DNA of 64,000 bases from Citrus sinensis. Lineage: Eukaryota; Streptophyta; Magnoliopsida; Sapindales; Rutaceae. Position numbers and translations under genes: made by a program. Positions 48,066 through 57,382 of this stretch are shown here, one piece after another. The first letter of the stretch is position 1. Each line of letters begins with the position of its first letter. The stretch spans positions 29,175,001-29,239,000 of the forward strand of contig NC_068563.1 in assembly GCF_022201045.2 (NCBI RefSeq), written 5' to 3'. The notes under the pieces are model-generated. The model searched no databases, was not told where the DNA came from, and saw only the letters and a program-made list of their open reading frames with translations.

Positions 48066-50669
48066 TTGTTGTGAAATAAACTATACGACAAGTCATACAT
48101 AATCGTTAACCACGACTGACAAATTGCATAATTTAGATAACCCAATAAAAGCCTTCTTAATTAGCTTGTTTCGTTGCGTCTTGTAGAGAGTTACAGAAAA
48201 TGCCAACTGGGATTGGGTCCTGGTTTTGATATCAAAGCAGAATGAGTTTGATTGCTTTTGTTTATTATGAATTATTATCTTAGAATACAGTACAACGCCT
48301 CATATAGTTACAGGAATTTTCCCCATCATACTCTTGGCAAATTTTGAAAAATTGTTGGTTCAGCGGCCAACTGTGAGGATTGAATCAATGGTAGACATTG
48401 TGGCAGAACTATTTCCGGAGAACGCATCATTACTTGCCGAAAATGGAGCAATAAGAGTGCTATCACGTGGTATATCTGGCAATGTAGCGTTACCATCCAG
48501 ATACTGCATCACCTGCCTCATGTTAGGCCTAGCTTCTGGCTTCGGGTGTGAACAAAACAGGCCAAGTTTCAGAACCAACTCCATTTGCTCTTCTTCATAA
48601 ATGCCCTCCAGTCTTGAATCACTGGCATCAAGAATAGCTCCTTTCTTCCAGCAATCACTGACCCAATCAACCAAATTTACCATTTCCATTGATCCTTGTT
48701 GCTCGATAGGCCTCCTTCCACTAGCCACCTCAAGCATAAAAACCCCAAATGCGTATACATCTGTGCTAGTACTTGCCTTCCCAGTTCTCATCAGCTCTGG
48801 AGCCATATACCCAAAAGTTCCTACCAGCTTAGTAGTTTGTGGAATGGTGTCGTGATCATATAACCTGGCAAGGCCAAAATCTCCTAGCTTTCCATTCAAA
48901 TCAGCATCTAAAAGAACATTTGCTGGTTTTATGTCTCTATGCAGAACAACTTGTTCCCAGTCTTCATGGAGGTAAAGGAGGCCAGAAGCTACTCCTCTGA
49001 TAATTCGAAACCGCTGATACCAACTAAGGCTGGGTTTTATGTTGGTATGCAAGATTTTGTCGAGGCTCCCATTAGGCATATAATCATAGACCAATAAAAA
49101 TTCTCCCTTTCGCCTACAATAGCCACGGAGTTTCACCAAGTTTCTATGCCTTAGCCTTCCCATGCTTACAAGCTCAGCTACAAATTCCTTCATCCCTTGT
49201 TTCGAATCATGAGAAACTTTTTTGACAGCGATTTCCACATTAGAAACAAGAACTCCCCTATAAACCTTTCCGAAACCTCCTTTTCCAATAACATCTTTGT
49301 CTTTGAATCCTTTAGTTGCTTTATAAAGATTCTTGTATGTGAACCTTTGGGGACCGTATTCTTTTTCCCAGTCCTCGTACACTTCTTCGTATCTTTTGTT
49401 CCTCACAATGTAGACAGCTGCACCTATGGTTATCAGCACAACTAATATGGCTATAAGTGAAACAGAAATTACCAGTTTTAGTTGTGGTTTGTCATTTGCT
49501 TTTGCGCGTGATCGAGGAAGATGGGGAAGTCGAGGAAGAGATGAAATATCAAGGTTTAGTGCTGGCCCACTTCTGTTGAAGCTCCATCCGAGAACGTAAT
49601 GGCTACCTTTAAGGCTGCCAGTTGATGCAGAGAAACCAACATACATAGTTTCTAAAAGAATGTGAGAAAGATTTATCGCTTTTGACAAGAGAGGCTTGGT
49701 TGGTTTTGGGATTGACATTGGAGCTAATGGTACATTGAGCAAATTTTCAGCTCCATCATAGCTTATCCATATTTGAATTGGATCTCCACTTATGAGCTCC
49801 AATGTTTTGTTCATCCCTTCTCTATCAGAAAAGTAAGCTGCCGGAGCAGATTCAAGAGATATCAGGCTGTTGACATCGATTCCCACATGGTTATCATCTA
49901 TGTCATCAAAATCAAAATTTTGAACAGTATCAAGCTCTATTGCCAATATATGGTTTGTAGATTGACCATTGTTTGAAGCATTGAAGAGTCCCAAGTATTC
50001 ACTTGGAGAAGCTTCTGCTTTTCTGAGGTCCTTAGACGGCGAGATAACAAAAGCCATGCCCTGCCCACTAAAGGAAAGCAGTTCTGGAACAATGGCAAAT
50101 ACAAAGTTGGAGCAAAATGATAGAGATTCAGAGGAAGATGTGTTGAATTTTATTGGGAATCGGTAGAAAGCATGGCCTTTTTGTTGCGAGTTGACAGTGT
50201 TAGTTAGCTGCAATAGACCATTGCTATGCACTGACGCGAGTCCATCTCTTTGCAGTTGAGGATCTTCATTGAAGCCGTGATAGATGAACTGGTTTACATT
50301 TTGGGCCAAGGCCGAGAAAATGAAGGATACGCATAAAAGCACACAAAAGTAAAACGATCTTGGAGCTGCACCCATTTGAGGAAATGAAATTTTGCTACAC
50401 TGGAGATACTCTTTGTTGCTGAAACTTGAAGACTGTAATATCAATTTTCAGAGTTACTGTAGTCACATTGAATATGAAAAAGAGTCAAAGAGTTTTTTAT
50501 TCAAACAAGATGAGGGTACACTGAATTTATGTCCCAGTTTGAGTTGAATGTTCGAGATGACAGAGCGGAAGCAGAAAACTGTCAATCATTTTAGGCGCCA
50601 TATCTTCACATTAGTTTGAATAATTGAACGCAGGGTTGCATCATAACATCTGAGTAAGTCCCAGATTTG
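48038..50669. repeat. Segmental duplication unit A (PPR 5' end plus LecRK)
   Basis: From TAGGAAATAG at 48038 to about 50669 the sequence is repeated at 57061-62715, with identity visibly above 90%. Subtracting the nested insertion 59549-62571 from the second copy leaves essentially the same length, about 2.63 kb. The unit holds the first 28 bases of the PPR coding region, the spacer, the LecRK gene and about 290 bases upstream of it. Confidence 0.93.
48360..50375 (-). CDS. L-type lectin receptor kinase (LecRK), clade IV-like
   Basis: Plasma-membrane receptor kinase; the family senses wall or extracellular cues in defence and development. A single exon encodes 671 residues from the ATG at 50375, chosen because the frame upstream has only a TTG and the copies share MGAAPRSF. 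Layout: signal peptide (1-24, ending SALAQ); legume-lectin domain (about 25-280, with DGLASVHSNGLLQLTN, HILAIELDTVQNFDFDDIDD and HVGIDVNSL); a membrane span (VISVSLIAILVVLITIGAAV); then the kinase. Kinase motifs are complete: GKGGFG (364-369), Lys385, HRD (479-481), DFG (499-501) and GTFGYMAPE. HRD makes it an RD kinase. The EDWE(K)EYGPQRF linker is like LecRK-IV proteins. It starts 2.3 kb upstream of the PPR start on the same strand. Confidence 0.95.
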   Translation of the reverse strand: MGAAPRSFYFCVLLCVSFIFSALAQNVNQFIYHGFNEDPQLQRDGLASVHSNGLLQLTNTVNSQQKGHAFYRFPIKFNTSSSESLSFCSNFVFAIVPELLSFSGQGMAFVISPSKDLRKAEASPSEYLGLFNASNNGQSTNHILAIELDTVQNFDFDDIDDNHVGIDVNSLISLESAPAAYFSDREGMNKTLELISGDPIQIWISYDGAENLLNVPLAPMSIPKPTKPLLSKAINLSHILLETMYVGFSASTGSLKGSHYVLGWSFNRSGPALNLDISSLPRLPHLPRSRAKANDKPQLKLVISVSLIAILVVLITIGAAVYIVRNKRYEEVYEDWEKEYGPQRFTYKNLYKATKGFKDKDVIGKGGFGKVYRGVLVSNVEIAVKKVSHDSKQGMKEFVAELVSMGRLRHRNLVKLRGYCRRKGEFLLVYDYMPNGSLDKILHTNIKPSLSWYQRFRIIRGVASGLLYLHEDWEQVVLHRDIKPANVLLDADLNGKLGDFGLARLYDHDTIPQTTKLVGTFGYMAPELMRTGKASTSTDVYAFGVFMLEVASGRRPIEQQGSMEMVNLVDWVSDCWKKGAILDASDSRLEGIYEEEQMELVLKLGLFCSHPKPEARPNMRQVMQYLDGNATLPDIPRDSTLIAPFSASNDAFSGNSSATMSTIDSILTVGR

Positions 50670-51369
50670 AAAAATGCCATCAAGACAGTAATATTAAATT
50701 GCAATAAGCATTGAAATATTTGCTAGTACACTCACCTGGCAGGGTCACCCAACTTGCTTTCGCTGTTATCCTCAAGTCATTTTGAGCTTTTGTGGTTTGC
50801 AGCGTGGATTTTTGTGCTAGTCAAAACATACAAGTCATCATTCTTCATTTTTTCCACCTGCTTTCAAAGAAAATGCACTCCTCTAAGTTCTAACCTGTAC
50901 CCAAACGACAACCCACTCGGTTTATGATCCGTTTGAAATTGAGGTTCAGCAGTTATAACTTAAAAAATATAACATTAAAATATTTAGTAAATACTAATTA
51001 CTGTAACTTATAAATTATGTTAATATATTTTTTCACTTAAATGATGAAAATTTATTACATATTATATCTTTAATAATTTTGTCAAAACCATTATTTAAAA
51101 TTTATATTTACTTCGTATTATTAATTTTTGTTTCATAATTATATATATATATTTTTTCCAGCAACTATAACTTAAAAGCTGCATCATCTCAATCCCAAAT
51201 TGGTGCTTAGTCTTTTTATAATGTTAGGATGAGTTGGAGTGCATGGTAAGCTACAATTGGTAACTATTTTAAATTTGAAAAAAAATATAAAGAAAACCAC
51301 GCAGCCAACGTCATTGAATTGAGGGCATAGTACAGTGTCAGGCTCAACCGTCAAGATGAGATTTGTAGA
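50670..51369. other. Intergenic DNA upstream of the intact LecRK
   Basis: No coding sequence recognised; AT-rich between 50930 and 51180. Confidence 0.5.
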
Positions 51370-51839
51370 TGTTAGAAAATTAAGATTTCTCCCCAAATCA
51401 CTCTAACTAATTTGTCAAGCAACATATCAATAGAAAAATTAAATTAAGAATAATATTAATTCCATAACACAAGATTTACGTGAAAAACTCTAAATCCGGA
51501 GAAAAACTACGGCCGTTGTCAAAAAGACAACTAAAGAAAAATACTCACTATATAGAAAATTATTACAACTACACTATCAGAAATAATTTTCTCTCACCCA
51601 AGTCCCAAATACACCTAAAACTCTCAATTTAAGAATAATTATATTCAACTCTCAAATTCTCTCTAAATACAAGAGGAAATGTATTATTTGGGATGATAAA
51701 ACTTATGAAATGCTCTCTTATTTATAACTAAATGGATAGTACTGATCAAACCGTGTCACTATTCATGCCGTGTTACTATTCATACTGCGTGGTCAAATCG
51801 TATTACTGTTCACCACGTGGTCAAACCCTGTTCTTAACA
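51370..51839 (-). mobile_element. Solo LTR, probably Ty1/copia-type
   Basis: A 470-bp fossil LTR bounded by TGTTAG and CTTAACA (TG...CA ends) with an exact 5-bp target duplication GTAGA at 51365-51369 and 51840-51844. On the minus strand it starts TGTTAAGAAC and has a TATAAATA box about 120 bases in, as promoters of plant copia LTRs often do. No internal region remains, the result expected from recombination between two LTRs of one element. The copia assignment rests on the look of the ends and length only. Confidence 0.82.
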
Positions 51840-52024
51840 GTAGAGCGGCCATTGTTTGAGTCCTAAATAATCAGCTCTGATAGCCATCCGTGGGCGCCAG
51901 AACTGGTAATATTTGGATTAATGGCAAATGCAAAATTTGAGGAGAATTAAAGAAATAGATTGGGAGGAAGATGTGCTGAATAAATCCCATCATTTGCACT
52001 GAAGCGATTTAAGATGAACCACTC

Positions 52025-55000
52025 TGTTGATGCGAGATTCTGGTTGTCCTCGTTCTACGACCAGGGTCTCTGCTCGATCAACTTCACCACGACCAGGATC
52101 TCTCCTCGTAAAGCTTCTTCTCTAGAGGTTCCTGCGCACACAAACAGGTCAGAGTACCCCGGTTGTTTTCCCGGCGCAAACCCTCCGACGCTCAAGTCAG
52201 ATATGAAGGTTCGGGGAACGCTTGCCTCAGATCTTATGGCTTTTGGGTAGTTTTCTCTTCTTTAGAATTGCTTTTATCTCTCTTCTAATCTCAAAATTGC
52301 TAACCTTTTTACCTTCGTTGGCTACCTTTTTATAGGCTTCCTCTGAATCCCAGTTTTTCGCAGTCTACGCCCGTTATCCTCCCACCTCTCGAACGTGAAT
52401 TCCCCATTTCCGTAGTCGTGGGTGGTTGCGTGGCCTTCGTGCCTAGATTCTCGGGCTGGAGAGCATGCCTCGCCAACTGTCGTTGACCGGGTCTCCTCGA
52501 ATCAACCCTTAGCAAGAATACAGCAGGAATGGCTTTATGCTTCTTACAGGAAATTGGCCTCGCGGATGACGTGCTCGTGGATGAGCAGGATATTCCTGCC
52601 CCTGTTCCCATGCTCCCTGGCTCTTACAGGACACACCTGCTCGCAGACTTCTGCCACCAAACATCTGCCCATCACGTCTGGTCTCGTCGGAGTATTTTCC
52701 TCAAACACCGGTCCCCCAGTTTCTAGTGTTGAGAGTGAAACGAATCAAGACTGGAAACTTTAATGGTCTACTCGCCTTCGCTTGGTCGAGCAGATCCTAG
52801 CACGCCTGGCTTCTGGTCTCGCCATAAACAGGCTTTGAGACTTGGTGAGCCTTTGCATGCACTAGTAAATTCTTCAATGCTTGGGATTCTGCTCGCCTTC
52901 TCGTGGTCGAGCAGATCCTGGCACGCTTGGCTTCTGGTCTCGCCATAAACAGGCTTTGAGACTTGGTGAGCCTTTGCATGCCTTGAAAAATTTTTCGAAT
53001 GCTTTGGAGTCTGCTCGCCTTCGCGTGGTCGAGCAGATCCTGGCATGCTTGGCTTCTGTCTCGCCATAAAACAGGCTTTGAGACTTGATGAGCCTTTGCA
53101 TGCCTTAGTAAATTCTTCAATGCTTGGGATTCTGCTCGCCTTCTCGTGGTCGAGCAGATCCTGGCATGCTTGGCTTCTGTCTCACCATAAAACAGGCTTT
53201 GAGACTTGGTGAGCCTTTGCATGCCTTAGTAAATTCTTCAATGCTTGGGATTCTGCTCGCCTTCTTGTGGCCGAGCAGATCCTGGCATGCTTGGCTTCTG
53301 TCTCGCCATAAAATAGGCTTTGAGACTTGGTGAGCCATTGCATGCCTTAGTGACTTCTTCGATGCTTGGGGATTCTGCTAGCCTTCTCGTGGCCGAGCAG
53401 ATCCTAGCATGCTTGGCTTTTGTCTCGCCATAAACAGGCTTTGAGACTTGTCGAGCCTTTGCATGCCTTAGATGATTTTTTCAAAGCTTGGGATTCTGCT
53501 AGCCTTCTCGTGGCCGAGCAGATCCTGGCATGCTTGGCTTCTGTCTCGCCATAAAACAGGCTTTGAGACTTGGTGAGCCTTTGCATGCCTTGGATGATTT
53601 TTTCAAAGCTTGGGATTCTGCTAGCCTTCTCGTGGCCGAGCAGATCCTGGCATGCTTGGCTTCTGTCTCGCCATAAAACAGGCTTTGAGACTTGGTGAGC
53701 CTTTGCATGCCTTGGATGATTTCTTCAAAGCTTGGGATTCTGCTAGCCTTCTCGTGGCCGAGCAGATCCTGGCATGCTTGACTTCTGTCTCGCCATAAAC
53801 AGGCTTTGAGACTTGATGAGTCTTTGCATGCCTTAGATGATTTCTTCAAAGCTTGGGATTCTATTAGCCTTCTCGTGGCCGAGCAGATCCTGGCATGCTT
53901 GGCTTCTGTCTCGCCATAAACAGGCTTTGAGACTTGACGAGCCTTTGCATGCCTTAGATGATTTCTTCAAAGCTTGGGATTCTGCTAGCCTTCTCGTGGC
54001 CGAGCAGCTCTTGGCATGCTTGGCTTCTGTCTCGCCATAAACAGGCTTTGAGACTTGACGAGCCTTTGCATGCCTTAGAAATTTTTTTGGTTCCCAGTGA
54101 CTGAATTTCCTCGACATTCTATCAATTGCAGGTTTTGATTTTACATGAACTTGCTTTGACGTAAAACATAAAAATAAAAGATAAAGAGCACGAGCAGAAA
54201 TTGCTTTAAAATGTGAACAAGTCTTACTGGAAGTATTTTCGGAGGTGTGCTGCGTTCCATGGGCGTTTCACCTCGTGGCCGTCCGTGCGAACCAGCTTGT
54301 AAGCTCCGGGTCCCACCATCTGCTTGACTCTATATGGCCCTTCTTGTTTTCCACTCGGGTATCGAGGGATGTTATCTGCATTGCTTTCCTTGCTGCCGAG
54401 GAGTAGCAGCTTCTTGCGATCCTCTGGTCTCCTCGTACCACTCCAACTACCTCATTTACCCGGTACTTCAGAGCCAGATAGTGGTTGGACAGCACTGTTT
54501 CCTCTGCATTCGCCACCCCGTTGTCCTCGTCAAAAATCTGCCTTGCCGGGGACTGCTCTTCCTCTCTATGGAATTCTCCCCGTAGGGGTATGTTACCTCT
54601 CTCACCACCAAGTCTCCCGGTGGTTTGACTTCTCCTCGTACTACCGGGATCTGGTACCACTCCACCTCCTCTCACCCTTTCTTCCTGGGTTACCCTTCGT
54701 TCGCTCCGCCGCTCATGCAGAATGGTTGTCAAGGACTCCATCTGTTTTTCCATCCGTTCCATCCGGTCGAACATGGCTTTTTCCCGTGCTTCACAGGCTA
54801 TCTCCCTCAGTGTCACGGAATCGTTAAGCCTCATATCATCCCCTTGTGCACTACTTCCTCCTGCCTCCATTGCTTTTCAGTTACTTCCCTTCTCTTCTTG
54901 CTATCAACAGAAGTTTTTTGCTCAGCTCCCCACAGACGGCGCCAAAGTGTTGATGCGAGATTCTGGTTGTCCTCGTTCTACTACCAGGGTCTCTGCTCAA

Positions 55001-55630
55001 TCAACTTCACCACGACCAGGATCTCTCCTCGTAAAGCTTCTTCTCCAGAGGTTCCTGCACACACAGACAAGTCAGAGTACGCCGGTTGTTTTCCCGGCGC
55101 AAACCCTCCGACGCTCAAGTCAGATATGAAGGTTCGGGGAACGCTTGCTTCAGATCTTATGGCTTTTGGGTAGTTTTCTCTTCTTTAGAATTGCTTTTAT
55201 CTCTCTTCTAATCTCAAAATTGCTAACCTTTTTACCTTCGTTGGCTACTTTTTTATAGGCTTCCTCTGAATCTCAGTTTTCCGCAGTCTACGCCCGTTAT
55301 CCTCCCACCTCTCGAACGTGGATTCCCCATTTCCGTAGTCGTGGGTGGTTGCGTGGCCTTCGTGCCTAGATTCTCGGGCTGGAGAGCATGCCTCGCCAAC
55401 TGTCGTTGACCGGGTCTCCTCGAATCAACCCTTAGCAAGAATACAGCAGGAATGGCTTTATGCTTCTTACAGGAAATTGGCCTCGCGGATGACGTGCTCG
55501 TGGATGAGCAGGATATTCCTGCCCCTGTTCCCCTGCTCCCTGGCTCTTACAGGACACACCTGTTCGCAGACTTTTGCTACCAAACATCTGCCCATCACGT
55601 CTGGTCTCGTCGGAGTATTTCCCTCAAACA
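52025..55630 (-). mobile_element. Small non-autonomous LTR retrotransposon (fossil)
   Basis: A 3606-bp element with two LTRs of 683 bp each (52025-52707 and 54948-55630), TG...CA ends and an exact 5-bp target duplication CACTC (52020-52024, 55631-55635). Orientation is minus: next to the LTR at 54948 the reversed sequence CTTTGGCGCCGTCTGTGGGG resembles a tRNA-Asp-type primer site common in plant Ty3/gypsy elements, and a GGGGGACCGG tract abuts the other LTR. The 2.2 kb interior holds a gag-leader-like open stretch (54870-54268) and an 11-copy tandem array; reverse transcriptase and integrase are absent. By eye the LTRs differ at about 17 of 683 sites (2.5%), which at a commonly used plant rate suggests roughly one million years. 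It is defective and would have needed proteins from another element. Confidence 0.9.
52766..54078. repeat. Tandem array of about 121-bp units inside the LTR element
   Basis: Eleven occurrences of the anchor CGAGCAGATCCTGGCATG (with small variants) are spaced about 118-123 bp apart. Each unit also contains GCTTTGAGACTTG and GCCTTTGCATGCCTTAG. Two subtypes are visible: the left four units have CTGCTCGCCTTC...GTGGTCGAG, while units from about 53380 on have CTGCTAGCCTTCTCGTGGCC; a unit near 53240-53270 is intermediate. The pattern fits block-wise expansion. Confidence 0.92.
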
Positions 55631-55719
55631 CACTCTACATCTTGAGCCAAGACCAAGGAGATCAAAGGTACACCACAAAGTATAGAATAAACATAATGTG
55701 ATATAAGAGCTGCAGCCAT

Positions 55720-55905
55720 TGTAGAAAATTCCCCCAAAAAAAATTCAAGTAGCCTGCTTTAATAATCTTAAAATCTCATAAACAAAATTTCCCAGTTTTT
55801 TAAAGAGACGTCAATCAACTAGAGCATTAGATAAACTAAAGAAGCAAGAGCCTGATAAGGGAAAATAACTGTCTCCATTTTGAACACAACTAGAAGATAA
55901 TTTAA
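55720..55905. repeat. Upstream flank shared by LecRK relics C and D
   Basis: The sequence AAGTAGCCTG...AAAGAGACGTCAATCAACTA...GAGCCTGATAAGGGAAAATA here is repeated, with a few changes, at about 63545-63740 upstream of relic D. Relics C and D are therefore products of one duplication that included their promoters. Confidence 0.85.
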
Positions 55906-56403
55906 TAAGAGGGTGCATTGAATATATGTGTGTGTGTGTGTTTTTGCTTTCAATACGAATATTCAGATGATGGATTATGAATAGTTAATTATTGCAGTGA
56001 TAAATCAACAAGAAGGTCAATGAAGAAGCTAATAATTGAAGCAATGATAATATCTTTTAGAATTGTTGGAGTCAATGTTAACTAGTCATTGTCCTTGAAT
56101 CACAGGTGGCATGTGGCTTTCTCATTCAATAAGGAATACTGAACGCCAGAGTCTTGGCAAATCCAAAACCATCGACAAGGAATGTTGTTTCAATTTATTT
56201 AATTATTTGGGCTAAAAAATGAAATTCAATTCTAGCTAGTTAACTAATGGATAAGCATGCCCAGCAGATTCTGTGCACCAGCCAAAACATTTATTGAAAC
56301 CAAAACAATGGATGAGTGCATCAAAACATCATATAATTACCAGTAATCTCCACATGCTCAACTACCAAACCTGTGCGTAATGTGAAGTGCAAAACAATTT
56401 AAC

Positions 56404-56680
56404 GTGCAAGCCATTCACTCATTCTCAACAAATTTTGGAATTGCTATTCTTGCAAAAGTTAGCAACTCTTTTGGTGACGGTGACGGTATAGCTTTCTTCA
56501 TCTCACCATCCAAGGAGTTTAAAGCTATGGCAGCTGCATACTTGGGAATCTTCTGTATGACATGTATAAAAACCATGTGGGAATAGGAATTGATATGAAT
56601 CTGCTCCACTCCAGCAGCATATTTTTCTGATACTGTAATGCTTTGGATAGAATTACTGGAAAAGAGGAGCTATCGTCGAT
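56404..56680 (+). pseudogene. Legume-lectin domain relic, opposite orientation
   Basis: On the plus strand the reading FSTNFGIAILAKVSNSFGDG, DGIAFFISPSKEF and AAYLGIF matches the lectin domain of LecRKs (SSNFVFAIVP...GMAFVISPSKDL...EYLGLF). A second frame resumes with HVGIGIDMNLLHSS, matching HVGIDVNSLIS, after a deletion. It is too short and broken to make protein. Its orientation is opposite to all other LecRK pieces here, so it was inverted or inserted separately. Confidence 0.8.
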
Positions 56681-57011
56681 TTCGATAGGCCTTTACTTGA
56701 AACAACAAATTGAAACAATTGGCATGGACTGCTGAGCTGATGGTACACTTTTGATGCTTTGTCACCAGCACTACACTACTGCAAAGAACATGATAAATCA
56801 ACTGTTTCTGTTACTTGCTGTAAATGTGTTTGATTTTCTTTCAAGTGTCTGTGTCTTCAACTCGATGTATACAAGTACAAAAAAAAAACCAAATTATCAT
56901 ACCCGACAATATTTTTTCTCCAATACTTCAAGTGCAAGACAAGTGGCATCAATTTTAAAAAATCTCGATTTACAAGAAACAAAGAAACATAACTACTTCC
57001 AAAGCACAATT

Positions 57012-57060
57012 ATATTGTTGATTTATCGGCCAAATGCGAGCATTGAATCAATTGTGGAAC
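57012..57060 (-). pseudogene. LecRK C-terminal relic at the duplication junction
   Basis: TTGATTTATCGGCCAAATGC, then GAGCATTGAATCAATTGTGGAAC, aligns with the 3' end of the LecRK coding region (TTGGTTCAGCGGCCAACTGT, then GAGGATTGAATCAATGGTAGAC). It ends exactly where the duplicated unit B begins at 57061, so the unit was placed against the tail of an older LecRK copy, possibly that of relic C. Confidence 0.72.
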
Positions 57061-57382
57061 TAGGAAATAGGCATGACCGATAGGTCATTTTTTGTGAAAT
57101 AAACTATACGACAAGTCATACATAATCGTTAACCATGACTGACAAATTGCATAATTTAGATAACCCAATAAAAGCCTTCTTAATTACGTTGTTCCATAGC
57201 GTCTTGTAGAGAGTTACAGAAAATGCCAACTGGGATTGGGTCCTGGCTTTGATATCAAAGCAGAATGAGTTTGATTGCTTTTGTTTATTATGAATTATTA
57301 TCTTAGAATACAGTACAACGCCTCATATAGTTACAGGAATTTTCCCCATCATACTCTTGGCAAATTTTGAAAAATTGTTGGT

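Larger units (their letters stand above)
51890..55719 (-). pseudogene. LecRK relic C, interrupted by an LTR element
   Basis: Two pieces of a diverged LecRK on the minus strand lie on either side of the LTR element at 52025-55630. The upstream piece (55719-55631) encodes MAAALISHYVYSILCGVPLI then SLVLAQDVE, matching the signal peptide and first lectin residues of the intact gene. The downstream piece (52024-51890) carries WFILNRFSAND and then sequence matching the lectin codons around FNTSSSESLSFCSNFVFA, with the intervening 50 or so codons missing. The kinase part is absent here. It is a host-gene relic older than the A/B duplication, judged by its much greater divergence. Confidence 0.82.

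Noticed and set aside
52768-54117. Several repetitive minus-strand frames (MQRLTKSQSLF...) that look like a repeat protein.
   Set aside because: They follow the 121-bp DNA array in an LTR element; the unit length is not a steady multiple of three and no protein family is evident.
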